Assembly (NCBI GenBank): GCA_900316745.1
Contig: ONEB01000002.1
Span: 156,241 to 220,240, forward strand
Origin: an uncultured Eubacteriales bacterium
GTDB taxonomy: Bacteria > Bacillota > Clostridia > Oscillospirales > Oscillospiraceae
Reading direction: 5' to 3'
Length of the DNA: 64,000 nucleotides
Part shown: positions 48,620-56,876 of the stretch, in pieces
How the letters are laid out: each line of letters opens with the position of its first letter
How positions within the stretch are numbered: the first letter of the stretch is position 1
Notes under the pieces: model-generated
Databases searched by the model: none
What the model was told of the DNA's origin: nothing
Seen by the model: only the letters and a program-made list of their open reading frames with translations
Position numbers and translations under genes: made by a program

Positions 48620-49873
48620 TCATGCCTCCGATGTCTCTGATTCGTCGTCCTGCGCCGGGGTGCAGACATAGATCATGTCGCACTCCAGACCCCGGGCGGC
48701 GTCGGCCACGTCCTGAGCCGTGACCTCGCGGAGCAGTCCGATGCGCTCCTCCGGGCTGTACAGCAGCCCCAGCGGCGCGCGATCGAGCCAGTAGCGCTCA
48801 AGCAGTGCCGCGTCACTGACGCACTTGAGCGTATCCGCTTCCAGCTCCGCGCAGGCGGCGGCGAGCGTCTCGTCACGGAGCGCGCCGGCGCGCAGCAGCT
48901 CCAGCTGCGCCTGAATGATTGCGCGGTCGGTCTCGGGCGTGCCGCGCAGCGCCGATGAGAGCGTGAGCAGCCCCTTGTGCATGTCGAGCCTGACGCAGCA
49001 CGCTTCGTCGAGTGCGCCGCGCAGCAGGTGTTCAAAGCTTGCCGCGAGCATCCGCAGCGCCGGCAGATCGGGATCTTCCATCTGCTCGCCCAGCCGCCAG
49101 CCGACGGCGAGGCGGGACTCCGCAATCCCGGGCACTTCCTCCGTGATTACGCGCGGCTCCGGCTCGAGACTGTTCATGCGCACGTCCGTGCCGAGCTCCT
49201 CGTCCATCTCGCCGCGCGCCATTCCGGCGAGCAGCTCCGAGAGCACCTGCGCCGCCCGGCGCGGCTGAAGTCTGCCGCAGCAGAAGATCTCCAGCGGGCT
49301 TGCCTGCACGAGATCGTGATAGTGCCGCGTGAGCTTCTGGTAGTGGATGCCCTCCGCGCCCTCGCTGTCGCCAAGCGGGGAGAGGGCAAAGTCCTCGCAG
49401 CAGCACATCTCCTCGATGAGCCGCCTGCGCGCAAAGCCCTCCGCGTCCAAAGGCTCCGCCTGGCGCTGCTGCAGCGCCGCGGCCGCCTCCTTGACCCAGT
49501 CGGGGCGCAGGAGCCCCCCGCGCGTGTTGGGGCTGAGCAGCATGGCCGTAAGCTCTCGCGCCATGGGCTCGAAGGCCTCCTCGTCCGCCGGGAAGAGCGC
49601 GCGCAGACCGACCGTCTGCAGCTCGCCGAGCTTTCCGACCGCGGGCGTGATCTCGGCGTCCATTTCCGCGAGCGCCGCGTCGATGGCCTCCGCGTCCGGG
49701 AGTCTGCTGCTGCCGCGCCGCAGCACGTCGGGCAGCACCGCGTTCATCGCCGCGGTCTCGCGATCCAGCTGCGTCAAAAAGGTCATGCTCAGACAGCCGC
49801 GGCCGCACGCGTCGGTGCGCACCGCCGTGAGATACACGCCGTCGAGCAGTTCAAAACGTTTGTATTCCGTCAT
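48620..49873 (-). CDS. Inactive M16-peptidase-like protein YfmF
   Basis: A 417-residue protein of the M16 (insulinase) fold, matching the YfmF branch: TEYKRFELLDGVYLTAVRTD at the start, LTRHYHDLVQASPLEIFCCG, and AVGWRLGEQMEDPDL-like strands, ending in an acidic tail. The HxxEH zinc site of active M16 enzymes is absent, as is usual for YfmF, whose partner YfmH carries it. In Bacillus both are linked to elongation factor P modification. No YfmH-like gene follows; lgt does. ATG 49873 is preferred over an upstream in-frame ATG at 49924. Confidence 0.82.
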   Translation of the reverse strand: MTEYKRFELLDGVYLTAVRTDACGRGCLSMTFLTQLDRETAAMNAVLPDVLRRGSSRLPDAEAIDAALAEMDAEITPAVGKLGELQTVGLRALFPADEEAFEPMARELTAMLLSPNTRGGLLRPDWVKEAAAALQQRQAEPLDAEGFARRRLIEEMCCCEDFALSPLGDSEGAEGIHYQKLTRHYHDLVQASPLEIFCCGRLQPRRAAQVLSELLAGMARGEMDEELGTDVRMNSLEPEPRVITEEVPGIAESRLAVGWRLGEQMEDPDLPALRMLAASFEHLLRGALDEACCVRLDMHKGLLTLSSALRGTPETDRAIIQAQLELLRAGALRDETLAAACAELEADTLKCVSDAALLERYWLDRAPLGLLYSPEERIGLLREVTAQDVADAARGLECDMIYVCTPAQDDESETSEA

Positions 49874-49927
49874 CTGTAACAGCCTTCTTCCAAAAAGAAC
49901 ATACCATTCCAGCTTCAAAACCAAATT

Positions 49928-49956
49928 ATTATATCATATTCCGCAGGTGCTGTGCA
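49928..49956 (-). promoter_or_regulatory. SigmaA promoter of the yfmF-lgt operon
   Basis: Minus-strand TGCACA (49951-49956), 17-nt spacer, TATAAT (49928-49933) with TG extension. Confidence 0.65.
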
Positions 49957-49980
49957 TGAATGAAATGTGAATTTCAAAAC

Positions 49981-50014
49981 CTCCGCTCCCCGGAGGACTT
50001 TCCGGGGAGCGGAG
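49981..50014. other. Perfect 14-bp hairpin between divergent promoters
   Basis: CTCCGCTCCCCGGA/TCCGGGGAGCGGAG with a six-base loop, between the yfmF promoter and the promoter of the VWA gene. It has no T-run and no gene reads toward it, so it is not an ordinary terminator; an operator or orphan structure is possible. Confidence 0.6.
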
Positions 50015-50045
50015 GGAGACTGTCAAAATCGCCGATACGAGCCGA

Positions 50046-50074
50046 TTGACTTTCCGGACGGAAGTCTTTACAAT
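50046..50074 (+). promoter_or_regulatory. SigmaA promoter of the VWA-MoxR operon
   Basis: TTGACT (50046-50051), 17-nt spacer, TACAAT (50069-50074). Confidence 0.82.
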
Positions 50075-50103
50075 GGTCGTGTCAAATCGCGGGAGGTGAG
50101 AGG

Positions 50104-51165
50104 ATGGAGCTGTCGGAGCTCAAGGAAATGATCGTCGAGCGCTACGGGCAGTGGGCGTTGCCCCTGGAGACGGTGGAGATCGTCGATTCCCTGGAGGTCG
50201 ACCCCGCCGATAACGACGGGCGCATGATCCGCTATAACAGCCGCCGGTTCCAGTTTTTCACGCCCGAGACCCAGTGCTTCTATCTCGCGCAGCAGATGCT
50301 GCACCTGATGCTCGCGCACACGGCGCGCGGGGCGGGGAAGGACCCCGCCGTCTGGCGCCGGGCGACGGACGCCGTCACGGCGGAGATGCTCCGCGCCGAC
50401 GGCTTTCAGCCGCCCGCGCTCGCGGAAGTCGTGCCCGAGGCGGCGTCCGGCAGCGCCGAGGCGGTCTATGCCGCGCTCATGGCGCGCGAGCCGGAGCGCA
50501 ATACCGACCAGCCTCTGCCCGTCGAGGTGCGTCCGCAGCGCAAAAAGAAGCAGGCCGGAGACGAGACCGGCGCCAAAGCGCGCGCGGTCGGGGACATGGG
50601 CGTGGCGGAGGCGGTGGCGGGGCTGAAGGAGTTTCTGCAGCCGTCGCAGGACGTGGACTATGACTGGTTCCCCGGCGATACGATCCGCCACGGGATGATC
50701 CGCGACGAGTTTCGCCCCTACCGCGTCTCGCGCGCCGAGATCCTGATCGACACGAGCAACTCCGTCGACGAGGCGCTTTTGAAAACGTTCCTGCGCGGCG
50801 TCAAGGCGCTGCTGCACGACGCCGTCGTGCGCGTCGGCTGCTTCGACACGCGGTTTTACGGCTTTCAGGACGTTTCTGCCGAGCATGACATCGAGAACCT
50901 CCGCCTCGAGGGCGCGGGCGGCACGAACTTTGAGGTTGCCGTGGACGCGTTCACGGGCGACGCGGAAAACCAGATCATCTTCACCGACGGCTACGGCGAG
51001 ATGCCCGTGCGCCGGTGCGACGCCGTCTGGGTCGTCTACGGCACGATGCGTGTCGATCCGCCCGGCGGCCGCGTGATCTATGTCGATCCATTCGGCAAAA
51101 CCTACAAGCTCCGCGACGAGAAAGATTCCTTCGCCGCGGAAAAAGGCGAGTGGCTTTTAACATAA
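50104..51165 (+). CDS. VWA-like protein (DUF2201 family) with degenerate zincin motif
   Basis: A 353-residue protein. The N-terminal half (about 1-110) has the helical metallopeptidase-like domain of DUF2201 proteins, but the expected HExxH reads Q63-Q-M-L-H67, so zinc catalysis is probably lost. A variable linker rich in basic residues follows. The C-terminal half is a von Willebrand A-like domain with MIDAS motif D216-T-S-N-S220, the Thr in GGTNF (T274) and D295 in FTDGYGE. GGGAGGTG precedes the start. The next gene, 27 bp on, encodes a MoxR-type ATPase; such pairs act as chaperones that insert cofactors or remodel partners. The client is unknown. Confidence 0.82.
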   Translation: MELSELKEMIVERYGQWALPLETVEIVDSLEVDPADNDGRMIRYNSRRFQFFTPETQCFYLAQQMLHLMLAHTARGAGKDPAVWRRATDAVTAEMLRADGFQPPALAEVVPEAASGSAEAVYAALMAREPERNTDQPLPVEVRPQRKKKQAGDETGAKARAVGDMGVAEAVAGLKEFLQPSQDVDYDWFPGDTIRHGMIRDEFRPYRVSRAEILIDTSNSVDEALLKTFLRGVKALLHDAVVRVGCFDTRFYGFQDVSAEHDIENLRLEGAGGTNFEVAVDAFTGDAENQIIFTDGYGEMPVRRCDAVWVVYGTMRVDPPGGRVIYVDPFGKTYKLRDEKDSFAAEKGEWLLT

Positions 51166-51192
51166 CTTGCACGACAGAACGGAGATCAAACT

Positions 51193-52830
51193 ATGAAAGC
51201 ATTTCTGCCCACACGCGAGCAGGTCACGGGCATACAGGGGGCGGCGTTTTTTGCCGGGACGGGCTTCAGCGCCCCGGCGACCGACCTTGCCCGCCTGACG
51301 ATGGAGGACGACGGCTTCGTGCTCGACGCCTCCGGCGCGATCAACTGGTATCTTGCGCCGTCCGGCTGCGTCAGCCGCCTCGGGCGCGTGGAGGCCGACT
51401 GCCTCTGCGCCGTGCGCGTCGCGCTCGCGCTGGAGCCGGGCGAGCAGGCGCGCCTTTCTCAGGTGCGCGCTTCGCGAGACCTCACGCGCGCAAGCCTCGG
51501 CGTCTATCCCCAGCGCCTTCTGGACAGCACCCTGCGCGACATGGCGCAGCATGAATTTGACAGCGGCACGCTCCCGGAGACGGGGCGGCACTTCACGCTC
51601 CCCGGCGGCGAACAGACGCCGGTGTATCAGCTCGGCGCCAAGGAGATCATCAGCCTGTCCGTCCACGGCGGCTATGCCGCGGGCTATGTGCAGCTCTCGG
51701 ACGGCACCTGTCTCAGCGAGGGCGAGCGCGTCTTCGTGGAGCTCGAGCCGGTCACGTGGCTGTGCGACCCGGAGCGGCAGCTTCTCATCAGCGAGGCGGC
51801 GCTCTTCGCGGGCTTTTCAAGAGAAGCGGCGGAGCAGTATCTCCGAGACGGCTTTCTCTCTGAGCTCCTCGCCGCCGAAACCGAGACCGCGCCGGACGAG
51901 CAGCTGCCGTTTCGCGTGGGCGAGCACGATGAGCTCTCGCTCATGCGCGCATACATCGAGGCGAACATTCCGGTGTTCCTGCACGGCCTTTCCGGCGACG
52001 GCAAGTCCGACCGCGTCCGCCAGCTCGATCCGCAGGCGCTGGACATCGAGCTCGTGAACGAAACGCCGGAGACCATCAACGGCCGCGCCATCTATAACGA
52101 GGCGAAGGACGAGATCCGCGACGTCAAGCCCGTGTGGCTTCTGCAGCTCGAGGAGCTCTGTCAGGACGGGAAGCTCCACATCCTCTTTTTCGACGAGCTC
52201 ACGAACGCGACGAAGCAGACGCAGTCCGTCATCTTCAAGATCGTGCTGGAGCGCATCGTGAACAACCGCTGGCCGCTTCCGGAAAACGCGCGCATCATCG
52301 CCGCCGGCAACGACCGCGCCGAGTCCACGGTCGCGCACGATCTCGCCGAGCCCCTCTTCGGGCGCTTTGCGCATCTCTACATCCGCACGACGGTCGAAAA
52401 CTGGATGCCGTGGGCGGTGCGCCACAGCATCAACCCGTACATTCTGGAGTTTCTGGCGAACAACGACCTCTACCTCCGCACGCCGTACACCGGCACGGAG
52501 CCGAACGCCGACCCGCGCCGCTGGGAGCTGGCCTCCCGCGTGCTCGACAGCTCCGGCAACGACTTTTCGCTGCTCGCCCCGCTCGTGGGCGAGAAGACGG
52601 CGGACGCGTTTGTGAAGTTCTTCCGCGCCCAGCGGGAGCTCGGCACCCTCGGCGCCTACACGGACGCGGAGCTGCAGCGCTTCAGCGCCGCGCGCAAATA
52701 CCAGCTCGCGCAGCAGTGCCTGTACCTCGCCGCGGCAAAGCCCGCCGAAGCCCGCGCGCTCGTTGCGCGCCTCGGCGCGGAGTACGCCGCGTGGTTTGAA
52801 TATGTCCTCACGCGCAAGCAGAAGATGTGA
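51193..52830 (+). CDS. MoxR-like AAA+ ATPase with extra N-terminal domain
   Basis: A 545-residue ATPase. About 230 N-terminal residues form a beta-rich domain (GAINWYLAPSGCVSRLGRVE resembles clostridial DUF6273-type repeats; tentative). The AAA+ core starts near 245: Walker A G265-L-S-G-D-G-K-S272, Walker B LFFDE (331-335), sensor-1 N373 in IIAAGNDRAES, and a C-terminal lid region. The pairing with the upstream VWA protein fits the MoxR-VWA class of metal- or cofactor-insertion chaperones. ACGGAGAT precedes the ATG. A strong terminator ends the two-gene operon. Confidence 0.82.
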   Translation: MKAFLPTREQVTGIQGAAFFAGTGFSAPATDLARLTMEDDGFVLDASGAINWYLAPSGCVSRLGRVEADCLCAVRVALALEPGEQARLSQVRASRDLTRASLGVYPQRLLDSTLRDMAQHEFDSGTLPETGRHFTLPGGEQTPVYQLGAKEIISLSVHGGYAAGYVQLSDGTCLSEGERVFVELEPVTWLCDPERQLLISEAALFAGFSREAAEQYLRDGFLSELLAAETETAPDEQLPFRVGEHDELSLMRAYIEANIPVFLHGLSGDGKSDRVRQLDPQALDIELVNETPETINGRAIYNEAKDEIRDVKPVWLLQLEELCQDGKLHILFFDELTNATKQTQSVIFKIVLERIVNNRWPLPENARIIAAGNDRAESTVAHDLAEPLFGRFAHLYIRTTVENWMPWAVRHSINPYILEFLANNDLYLRTPYTGTEPNADPRRWELASRVLDSSGNDFSLLAPLVGEKTADAFVKFFRAQRELGTLGAYTDAELQRFSAARKYQLAQQCLYLAAAKPAEARALVARLGAEYAAWFEYVLTRKQKM

Positions 52831-52840
52831 GCATGTCAAA

Positions 52841-52884
52841 ATGCCCGGTCTCGGATCAAAAAACCGAGACCGGGCATTTTTTTG
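52841..52884 (+). terminator. Rho-independent terminator of the VWA-MoxR operon
   Basis: ATGCCCGGTCTCGG/CCGAGACCGGGCAT stem (52841-52877) followed by TTTTTTT. Confidence 0.95.
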
Positions 52885-52929
52885 CCTTTGGAGGCACATA
52901 GTATACAGGGAAAAGAAAGGAGATCGGAT

Positions 52930-53076
52930 ATGCCAGAATTGTCGAAGGAATATAAGCTGCTTTTTAACGCCATCACGGACGCGCTCAGCGCCATGACCGA
53001 ACAGGAATGGGTACGCGCCCAGCAGATCCTGATGCGGGCCCAGCAGTGCACAGAAGCACTTTATGTAGAACCGTAG
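52930..53076 (+). CDS. Small acidic protein, 48 residues
   Basis: AAAGGAG lies eight bases before ATG 52930. The product is a helical protein (ELSKEYKLLFNAITDALSAM, QEWVRAQQILMRAQQ), without membrane segment or known motif. A TATACA-like -10 lies at about 52900. Its stop codon TAG lies within the left arm of a palindromic repeat, which suggests that the repeat inserted at, or supplied, the 3' end. Unknown function; the ribosome site is the main evidence. Confidence 0.55.
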   Translation: MPELSKEYKLLFNAITDALSAMTEQEWVRAQQILMRAQQCTEALYVEP

Positions 53077-53142
53077 GGGCGGCAATCTGCCGCCCTTGCG
53101 GTACAGACACGCGTGTGCGGGCGGATGATATCCGCCCCTACG
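53072..53142. repeat. 71-bp palindromic repeat between convergent genes
   Basis: Ends CGTAGGGGCGG (53072-53082) and CCGCCCCTACG (53132-53142) are perfect inverted repeats. Inner hairpins are GGGCGGCAATCTGCCGCCC and GGGCGGATGATATCCGCCC; the latter resembles GGGCGGATGGTATCCGCCC at 7381. Each arm contains the TAG that stops the gene entering it: the 48-residue gene from the left and the YigZ-type gene from the right. Confidence 0.8.
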
Positions 53143-53767
53143 ATTCCATCGGCACATCCCGCAGCGCCTCGCCCGTCACGGCCATGGCCGCCGCGCCGGA
53201 GCTCAGATCCCGCAGCTGGGTCTCAAACGTCCCGGCGGCCTCCTCCGGCAGCAGCAGATGCAGCGTCACGTCCGCGCCGTAGTCCATGCCGTCCACCGCG
53301 CCGCAGAGGGCGGCGGCAGCGTTCTTCACGCGCTCGAGCAGGGCGTAGGAGCACTGCACGTCCACGCACACCCAGCGGCGCACGGCGCTGATGCCCGCAT
53401 CTGAGAGCGCGTCCTTCGCGCTCTTGGTGTAGGCGCGCAGCAGCCCGCCCGTGCCGAGCAGCACCCCGCCGAAGTAGCGCGTCACGACGCACACCGCGTT
53501 CGTCACGCCCGCGCGGCGAAAGACCTCCAGCATCGGGATGCCGGCGCTGCCCTGCGGCTCGCCGTCGTCGGAGTAGCGCTCCGCCCCGCCGCGGATCAGA
53601 TAGCACCAGCAGTTGTGCCGCGCGTCGTGATACTGCTTTTTCATCTGGGCGATAAAGGCGCGCGCCTCGTCCTCGGTCTCAACAGGGCGTACATGACCGA
53701 GAAAGGTCGAGCGCTTTTCCGTGTACGCACTTTCGCCGGCGGCAGTCGGGATATAGTAAGGTTCCAT
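53138..53767 (-). CDS. YigZ/IMPACT family protein
   Basis: A 209-residue protein. ATG 53767 has GGAGG seven bases upstream; an ATG six bases earlier leaves one base. The UPF0029/IMPACT domain shows KRSTFLGHVRPVETEDEARA, DARHNCWCYLIRGG, YSDDGEPQGSAGIPMLEVF and VTRYFGGVLLGTGGLLRAY, followed by the C-terminal DUF1949 domain. The family binds ribosomes or nucleic acid; eukaryotic IMPACT restrains Gcn2. Its start adjoins the hflX stop, so the two are co-transcribed. The TAG stop is provided by the palindromic repeat downstream. Confidence 0.92.
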   Translation of the reverse strand: MEPYYIPTAAGESAYTEKRSTFLGHVRPVETEDEARAFIAQMKKQYHDARHNCWCYLIRGGAERYSDDGEPQGSAGIPMLEVFRRAGVTNAVCVVTRYFGGVLLGTGGLLRAYTKSAKDALSDAGISAVRRWVCVDVQCSYALLERVKNAAAALCGAVDGMDYGADVTLHLLLPEEAAGTFETQLRDLSSGAAAMAVTGEALRDVPMES

Positions 53768-53769
53768 CG

Positions 53770-55044
53770 TCATTCCTCCGGAGCGATCAGACGCTCCACT
53801 TTTCCGTACTGCTCGGGCTTTACGATGACTTCCGCCTCCACGCAGCGGTCGAGATACTCCGTGCGCAGCACGGCGGCGGTGCGGTGCAGCTCGTCCAATA
53901 GCCCCAGCTCGCTGTACGGGATGTGCAGCACGACCTGACGGCTCTTGCGCGCGAGCGCTTTCTCCACGGCGGCCAGGAGCGCCCCGGTGCCCTCGCCGGT
54001 TTTGGCCGAGATGCACACGGTGTTCTCCCCGTGCGGCAGGATGCCGAGATAGGCGTCGCACTTGTTATACACGCGGATGCAGGGCGTCTGCGCCGCGCCG
54101 AGCTCGTCGATCAGCCTGTCCACGACCTCGGCCTGCGCCTCCCATTCGGGGCTGGAGAGGTCGATGACGTGCAGCAGCACGTCCGCGTAGGAGAGCTCCT
54201 CCAGCGTCGCCTTGAACGCCTCAACGAGATGGTGCGGAAGCTTGCGGATGAAGCCGACCGTGTCCGAGAGCAGCACCTCCTGCGCCTCCGTGATCTTCAG
54301 GCGGCGCGTCGTGGTGTCGAGCGTGTCGAACAGGCGGTCGTTTGCCGGAATGTCCGCGCCCGTGAGCCGGTTTAAGAGGGTGGACTTGCCCGCGTTCGTG
54401 TAGCCCACGAGCGCCACGACGGGCATGGCGTTTTTCTCGCGGCGGCGGCGCTGGGTCCGGCGCACCTTGCGCACGGCCTCGAGCTCTTCTTCAAGCTTCT
54501 GGATCTTGCGGCGGATGTGGCGGCGGTCGGTCTCCAGCTGCGTTTCGCCCGGGCCGCGCGTGCCGATCGGGCTGGAGCCGCCCGAGGCCGTCTGGCGCAC
54601 GAGGTGCGTCCACATGCCGGTCAGGCGCGGCAGCAGATAGTGGTACTGCGCCAGCTCCACCTGCAGCTGACCCTCGCGCGTCTGCGCGCGCTGGGCGAAG
54701 ATATCGAGGATCAGACCCGAGCGGTCGAGCACGCGCACGCCGAGCTCCTCGGACAAAACGCGCATCTGCGAGGGCGAGAGCTCGTTGTCGAACACTGCCA
54801 GCTCGCAGCCGTTTGCCTCGATGCATTCTTTAAGCTCCGCGACCTTTCCCTCGCCGAGGAAGGTGCGCGGGTCGGGCGTGGCCTTGTTCTGCAGTACGGT
54901 CGCCATGACCTCGCCCCCGGCGGTGTCCACGAGCGCCGCGAGCTCCTGCATGGAGATCTCCGTGGAGCGCTCGCGCGCGTCCATGCTCGCCGCCGCGAGC
55001 CCCGCCAGCACGGCGCGTTCTTTCTGTTCGGCTGTGTTTTGCAT
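53770..55044 (-). CDS. hflX: Ribosome-splitting GTPase HflX
   Basis: A 424-residue Obg-superfamily GTPase. N-terminal HflX domain (LDRSGLILDIFAQRAQTREG, GGSSPIGTRGPGETQLETDR glycine-rich block), a coiled coil rich in Arg/Glu, and the G domain with ALVGYTNAGKSTLLNRLTG, DTVGFIRKLPHHLVEAF and NKCD. It splits stalled or hibernating 70S ribosomes under heat or antibiotic stress. ATG 55044 (AAGGATTTGG upstream) is preferred over farther in-frame starts in the promoter region. Divergent from the NifX-like gene. Confidence 0.95.
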   Translation of the reverse strand: MQNTAEQKERAVLAGLAAASMDARERSTEISMQELAALVDTAGGEVMATVLQNKATPDPRTFLGEGKVAELKECIEANGCELAVFDNELSPSQMRVLSEELGVRVLDRSGLILDIFAQRAQTREGQLQVELAQYHYLLPRLTGMWTHLVRQTASGGSSPIGTRGPGETQLETDRRHIRRKIQKLEEELEAVRKVRRTQRRRREKNAMPVVALVGYTNAGKSTLLNRLTGADIPANDRLFDTLDTTTRRLKITEAQEVLLSDTVGFIRKLPHHLVEAFKATLEELSYADVLLHVIDLSSPEWEAQAEVVDRLIDELGAAQTPCIRVYNKCDAYLGILPHGENTVCISAKTGEGTGALLAAVEKALARKSRQVVLHIPYSELGLLDELHRTAAVLRTEYLDRCVEAEVIVKPEQYGKVERLIAPEE

Positions 55045-55077
55045 AGATCCAAATCCTTCTGTCGTCGTTTTTATAAT

Positions 55078-55105
55078 AGTATACCGAAAAATCCGCAATT
55101 TGCAA
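55078..55105 (-). promoter_or_regulatory. SigmaA promoter of hflX
   Basis: Minus-strand TTGCAA (55100-55105), 16-nt spacer, TATACT (55078-55083). Confidence 0.65.
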
Positions 55106-55123
55106 CCGGAAAACAATCCGCGC

Positions 55124-55152
55124 TTGCATCCCGAGGGCTTCTGTGGTATCCT
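55124..55152 (+). promoter_or_regulatory. SigmaA promoter of the NifX-like gene
   Basis: TTGCAT (55124-55129), 17-nt spacer, TATCCT (55147-55152), divergent from the hflX promoter. Confidence 0.6.
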
Positions 55153-55186
55153 GTGGGCAAAATTCTGACTTACGGAGGATGCATCC

Positions 55187-55615
55187 ATGCGTATCGCAGT
55201 ACCCTTTGAGCCCGAAACGGGCATGATCGCCCAGCACTTCGGCTCTGCCGAAACGCTGAGACTTTATACCGAGGACGACGGCGTCGTCTTCGCGGACGAT
55301 GTGGCGTCTCCGGCCAACGGCGCCGAGGGCGTCGCGGACTTTCTGGTCGAGCAGGGCGCGCGGATCGTGCTGTGCTATGACCTCGGCGAGGGCGGGCGCG
55401 ATGTGCTCTTTGAGCGGAACATCGCCGTGCTTGCCGGTCTCATGGGCAAGGCGGACGACGCCGTCATCGCCCTGCTGGAAAACCGCCTGCGCTATGCCGA
55501 CGCTGCCGAAGCGTCCGGCGGCTGCTCCTGCGGCTGCGGCGGCCACCACGACGGCGGCAGCTGCGACTGCGGCGAGACCTGCGGCGACGACTGCGGCTGC
55601 GGTTGTGGTTGTTAA
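55187..55615 (+). CDS. NifX/NifB-type dinitrogenase cofactor-binding domain protein with ten-cysteine tail
   Basis: A 142-residue protein. Residues 1 to about 108 form the NifX/NafY-like fold: MRIAVPFEPETGMIAQHFGSA, the TEDDGVVF strand, GVADFLVEQGARIVLCYDLG and a RDVLFERNIAVL segment. The last 30 residues are Gly/Cys/Asp-rich with ten cysteines and two adjacent histidines, dense enough for an iron-sulfur cluster or soft-metal site. Similar domains in clostridia are often annotated as iron-molybdenum cofactor proteins although no nif genes are nearby, as here. Possible metal carrier or sensor (inference). CGGAGGA precedes the start. Confidence 0.85.
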   Translation: MRIAVPFEPETGMIAQHFGSAETLRLYTEDDGVVFADDVASPANGAEGVADFLVEQGARIVLCYDLGEGGRDVLFERNIAVLAGLMGKADDAVIALLENRLRYADAAEASGGCSCGCGGHHDGGSCDCGETCGDDCGCGCGC

Positions 55616-55627
55616 TCCATCACACCT

Positions 55628-55664
55628 CGAACGCCCCGTGCATCATGCGCGGGGCGTTCGTTTA
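55628..55664 (+). terminator. Terminator after the NifX-like gene
   Basis: CGAACGCCCC/GGGGCGTTCG stem (55628-55660) followed by TTTA. Confidence 0.7.
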
Positions 55665-55716
55665 TAATATGTGTATAAACTTTATGAACATTTTGTCAAA
55701 TCATTCGCGCAACCTC

Positions 55717-55770
55717 TTGACAGGGGAGCGGCTTGGTGGTAAATTAGCACTCAGAAAGAAAGAGTGCCAG
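55717..55770 (+). promoter_or_regulatory. Heat-shock promoter and CIRCE operator of the hrcA operon
   Basis: TTGACA (55717-55722), 17-nt spacer, TAAATT (55740-55745). CIRCE follows immediately, overlapping the -10: left half TTAGCACTC (55744-55752) is perfect, spacer nine bases, right half GAGTGCCAG (55762-55770) departs from GAGTGCTAA at two positions. A further GTGCTAA lies at 55787-55793. HrcA bound here blocks the promoter until heat shock. Confidence 0.92.
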
Positions 55771-55804
55771 CACCCGAACCGGGCGCGTGCTAATGGAGAC
55801 GGTT

Positions 55805-56876
55805 ATGGAACTTACGGAGCGGAAAAAGAAAATACTTGCCGCTGTCGTGCAGGAGTACATCCGCACGGCCGAGCCGGTCGGGTCCAAGACGATTGCCGCC
55901 ACGGCGCACCTCGGCTGCAGCTCCGCCACGATCCGCAATGAGCTGGCAGAGCTCGTCTCGCTGGGATATCTTGAGCAGCCCCACACCTCCGCCGGGCGCG
56001 TCCCGACGGCGCAGGGCTACCGCATGTACGTCAACGAGCTCATGGAGCACGAGACGCTCTCCCCCGAGGAGACGGCGGAGATCGACCGGAGTCTCTCGGT
56101 CAGACCCGAGGATCTGATGAATGACGCCGGGCGTCTGGCAAGCCAGCTCACGCGCTATCCCGCGCTGGCGCTTGCCGCCAAGCCTCCCGCCACGATCAAG
56201 CGGTTTGATCTCATCTACCTCGACGCGAATTCGTTCATCATCGTCGTCCTCCTTTCGGACGACACGGTGCGCAACAAGCTCGTGCATCTGCCGGTCTCGG
56301 CGGATCAGGCGCTCATCCAGAAGCTCGCCGCGGTGTTCAACGCGCACTTCACGGGCGTCGGTGAGCAGGAGATCACACCCGCGATGATCCGCGCGGCCGA
56401 GCGTGCCGCCGACGACAACATCGGTCTCACGGCGGTGATCGCGGCCTTTGCCATCGAGGTGCTCACCTCCCAGCAGGAGGCGCAGGCGGTGCTCGTGGGC
56501 GAGAGCCAGCTGCTGCACCAGCCGGAGTTCCGCGACCCCGACAAGGCACACCGGCTCATGACCTACCTCTCCGACGGCGGACACCTCGCGGATCTGCCCC
56601 TCTCGGAGCTGGGCGGCGAAAACGAGGTGCGCGTGCTCATCGGGCCGGAGAACGTGGCCGAGGAGCTGCGCGACTCCAGCGTGATCATCGCCAGCTACGA
56701 CGCCGGCGACAACATGCGCGGCCTGATCGGCGTGGTCGGCCCCACCAGAATGGACTATTCCAAGGTCGCCGCGAAGCTCAGCTTCATCGCGGCGGGCCTT
56801 TCCAAGCGCCTCGGCGGCGGTGCGATGCCGCCCCCGGGCATGGATAACAAGCTAATCATCAAGGGAGTAGAAGAAG

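Noticed and set aside
53072-53142. Possible CRISPR repeat-spacer unit
   Set aside because: Inverted rather than direct repeats, no array and no cas genes in the window.
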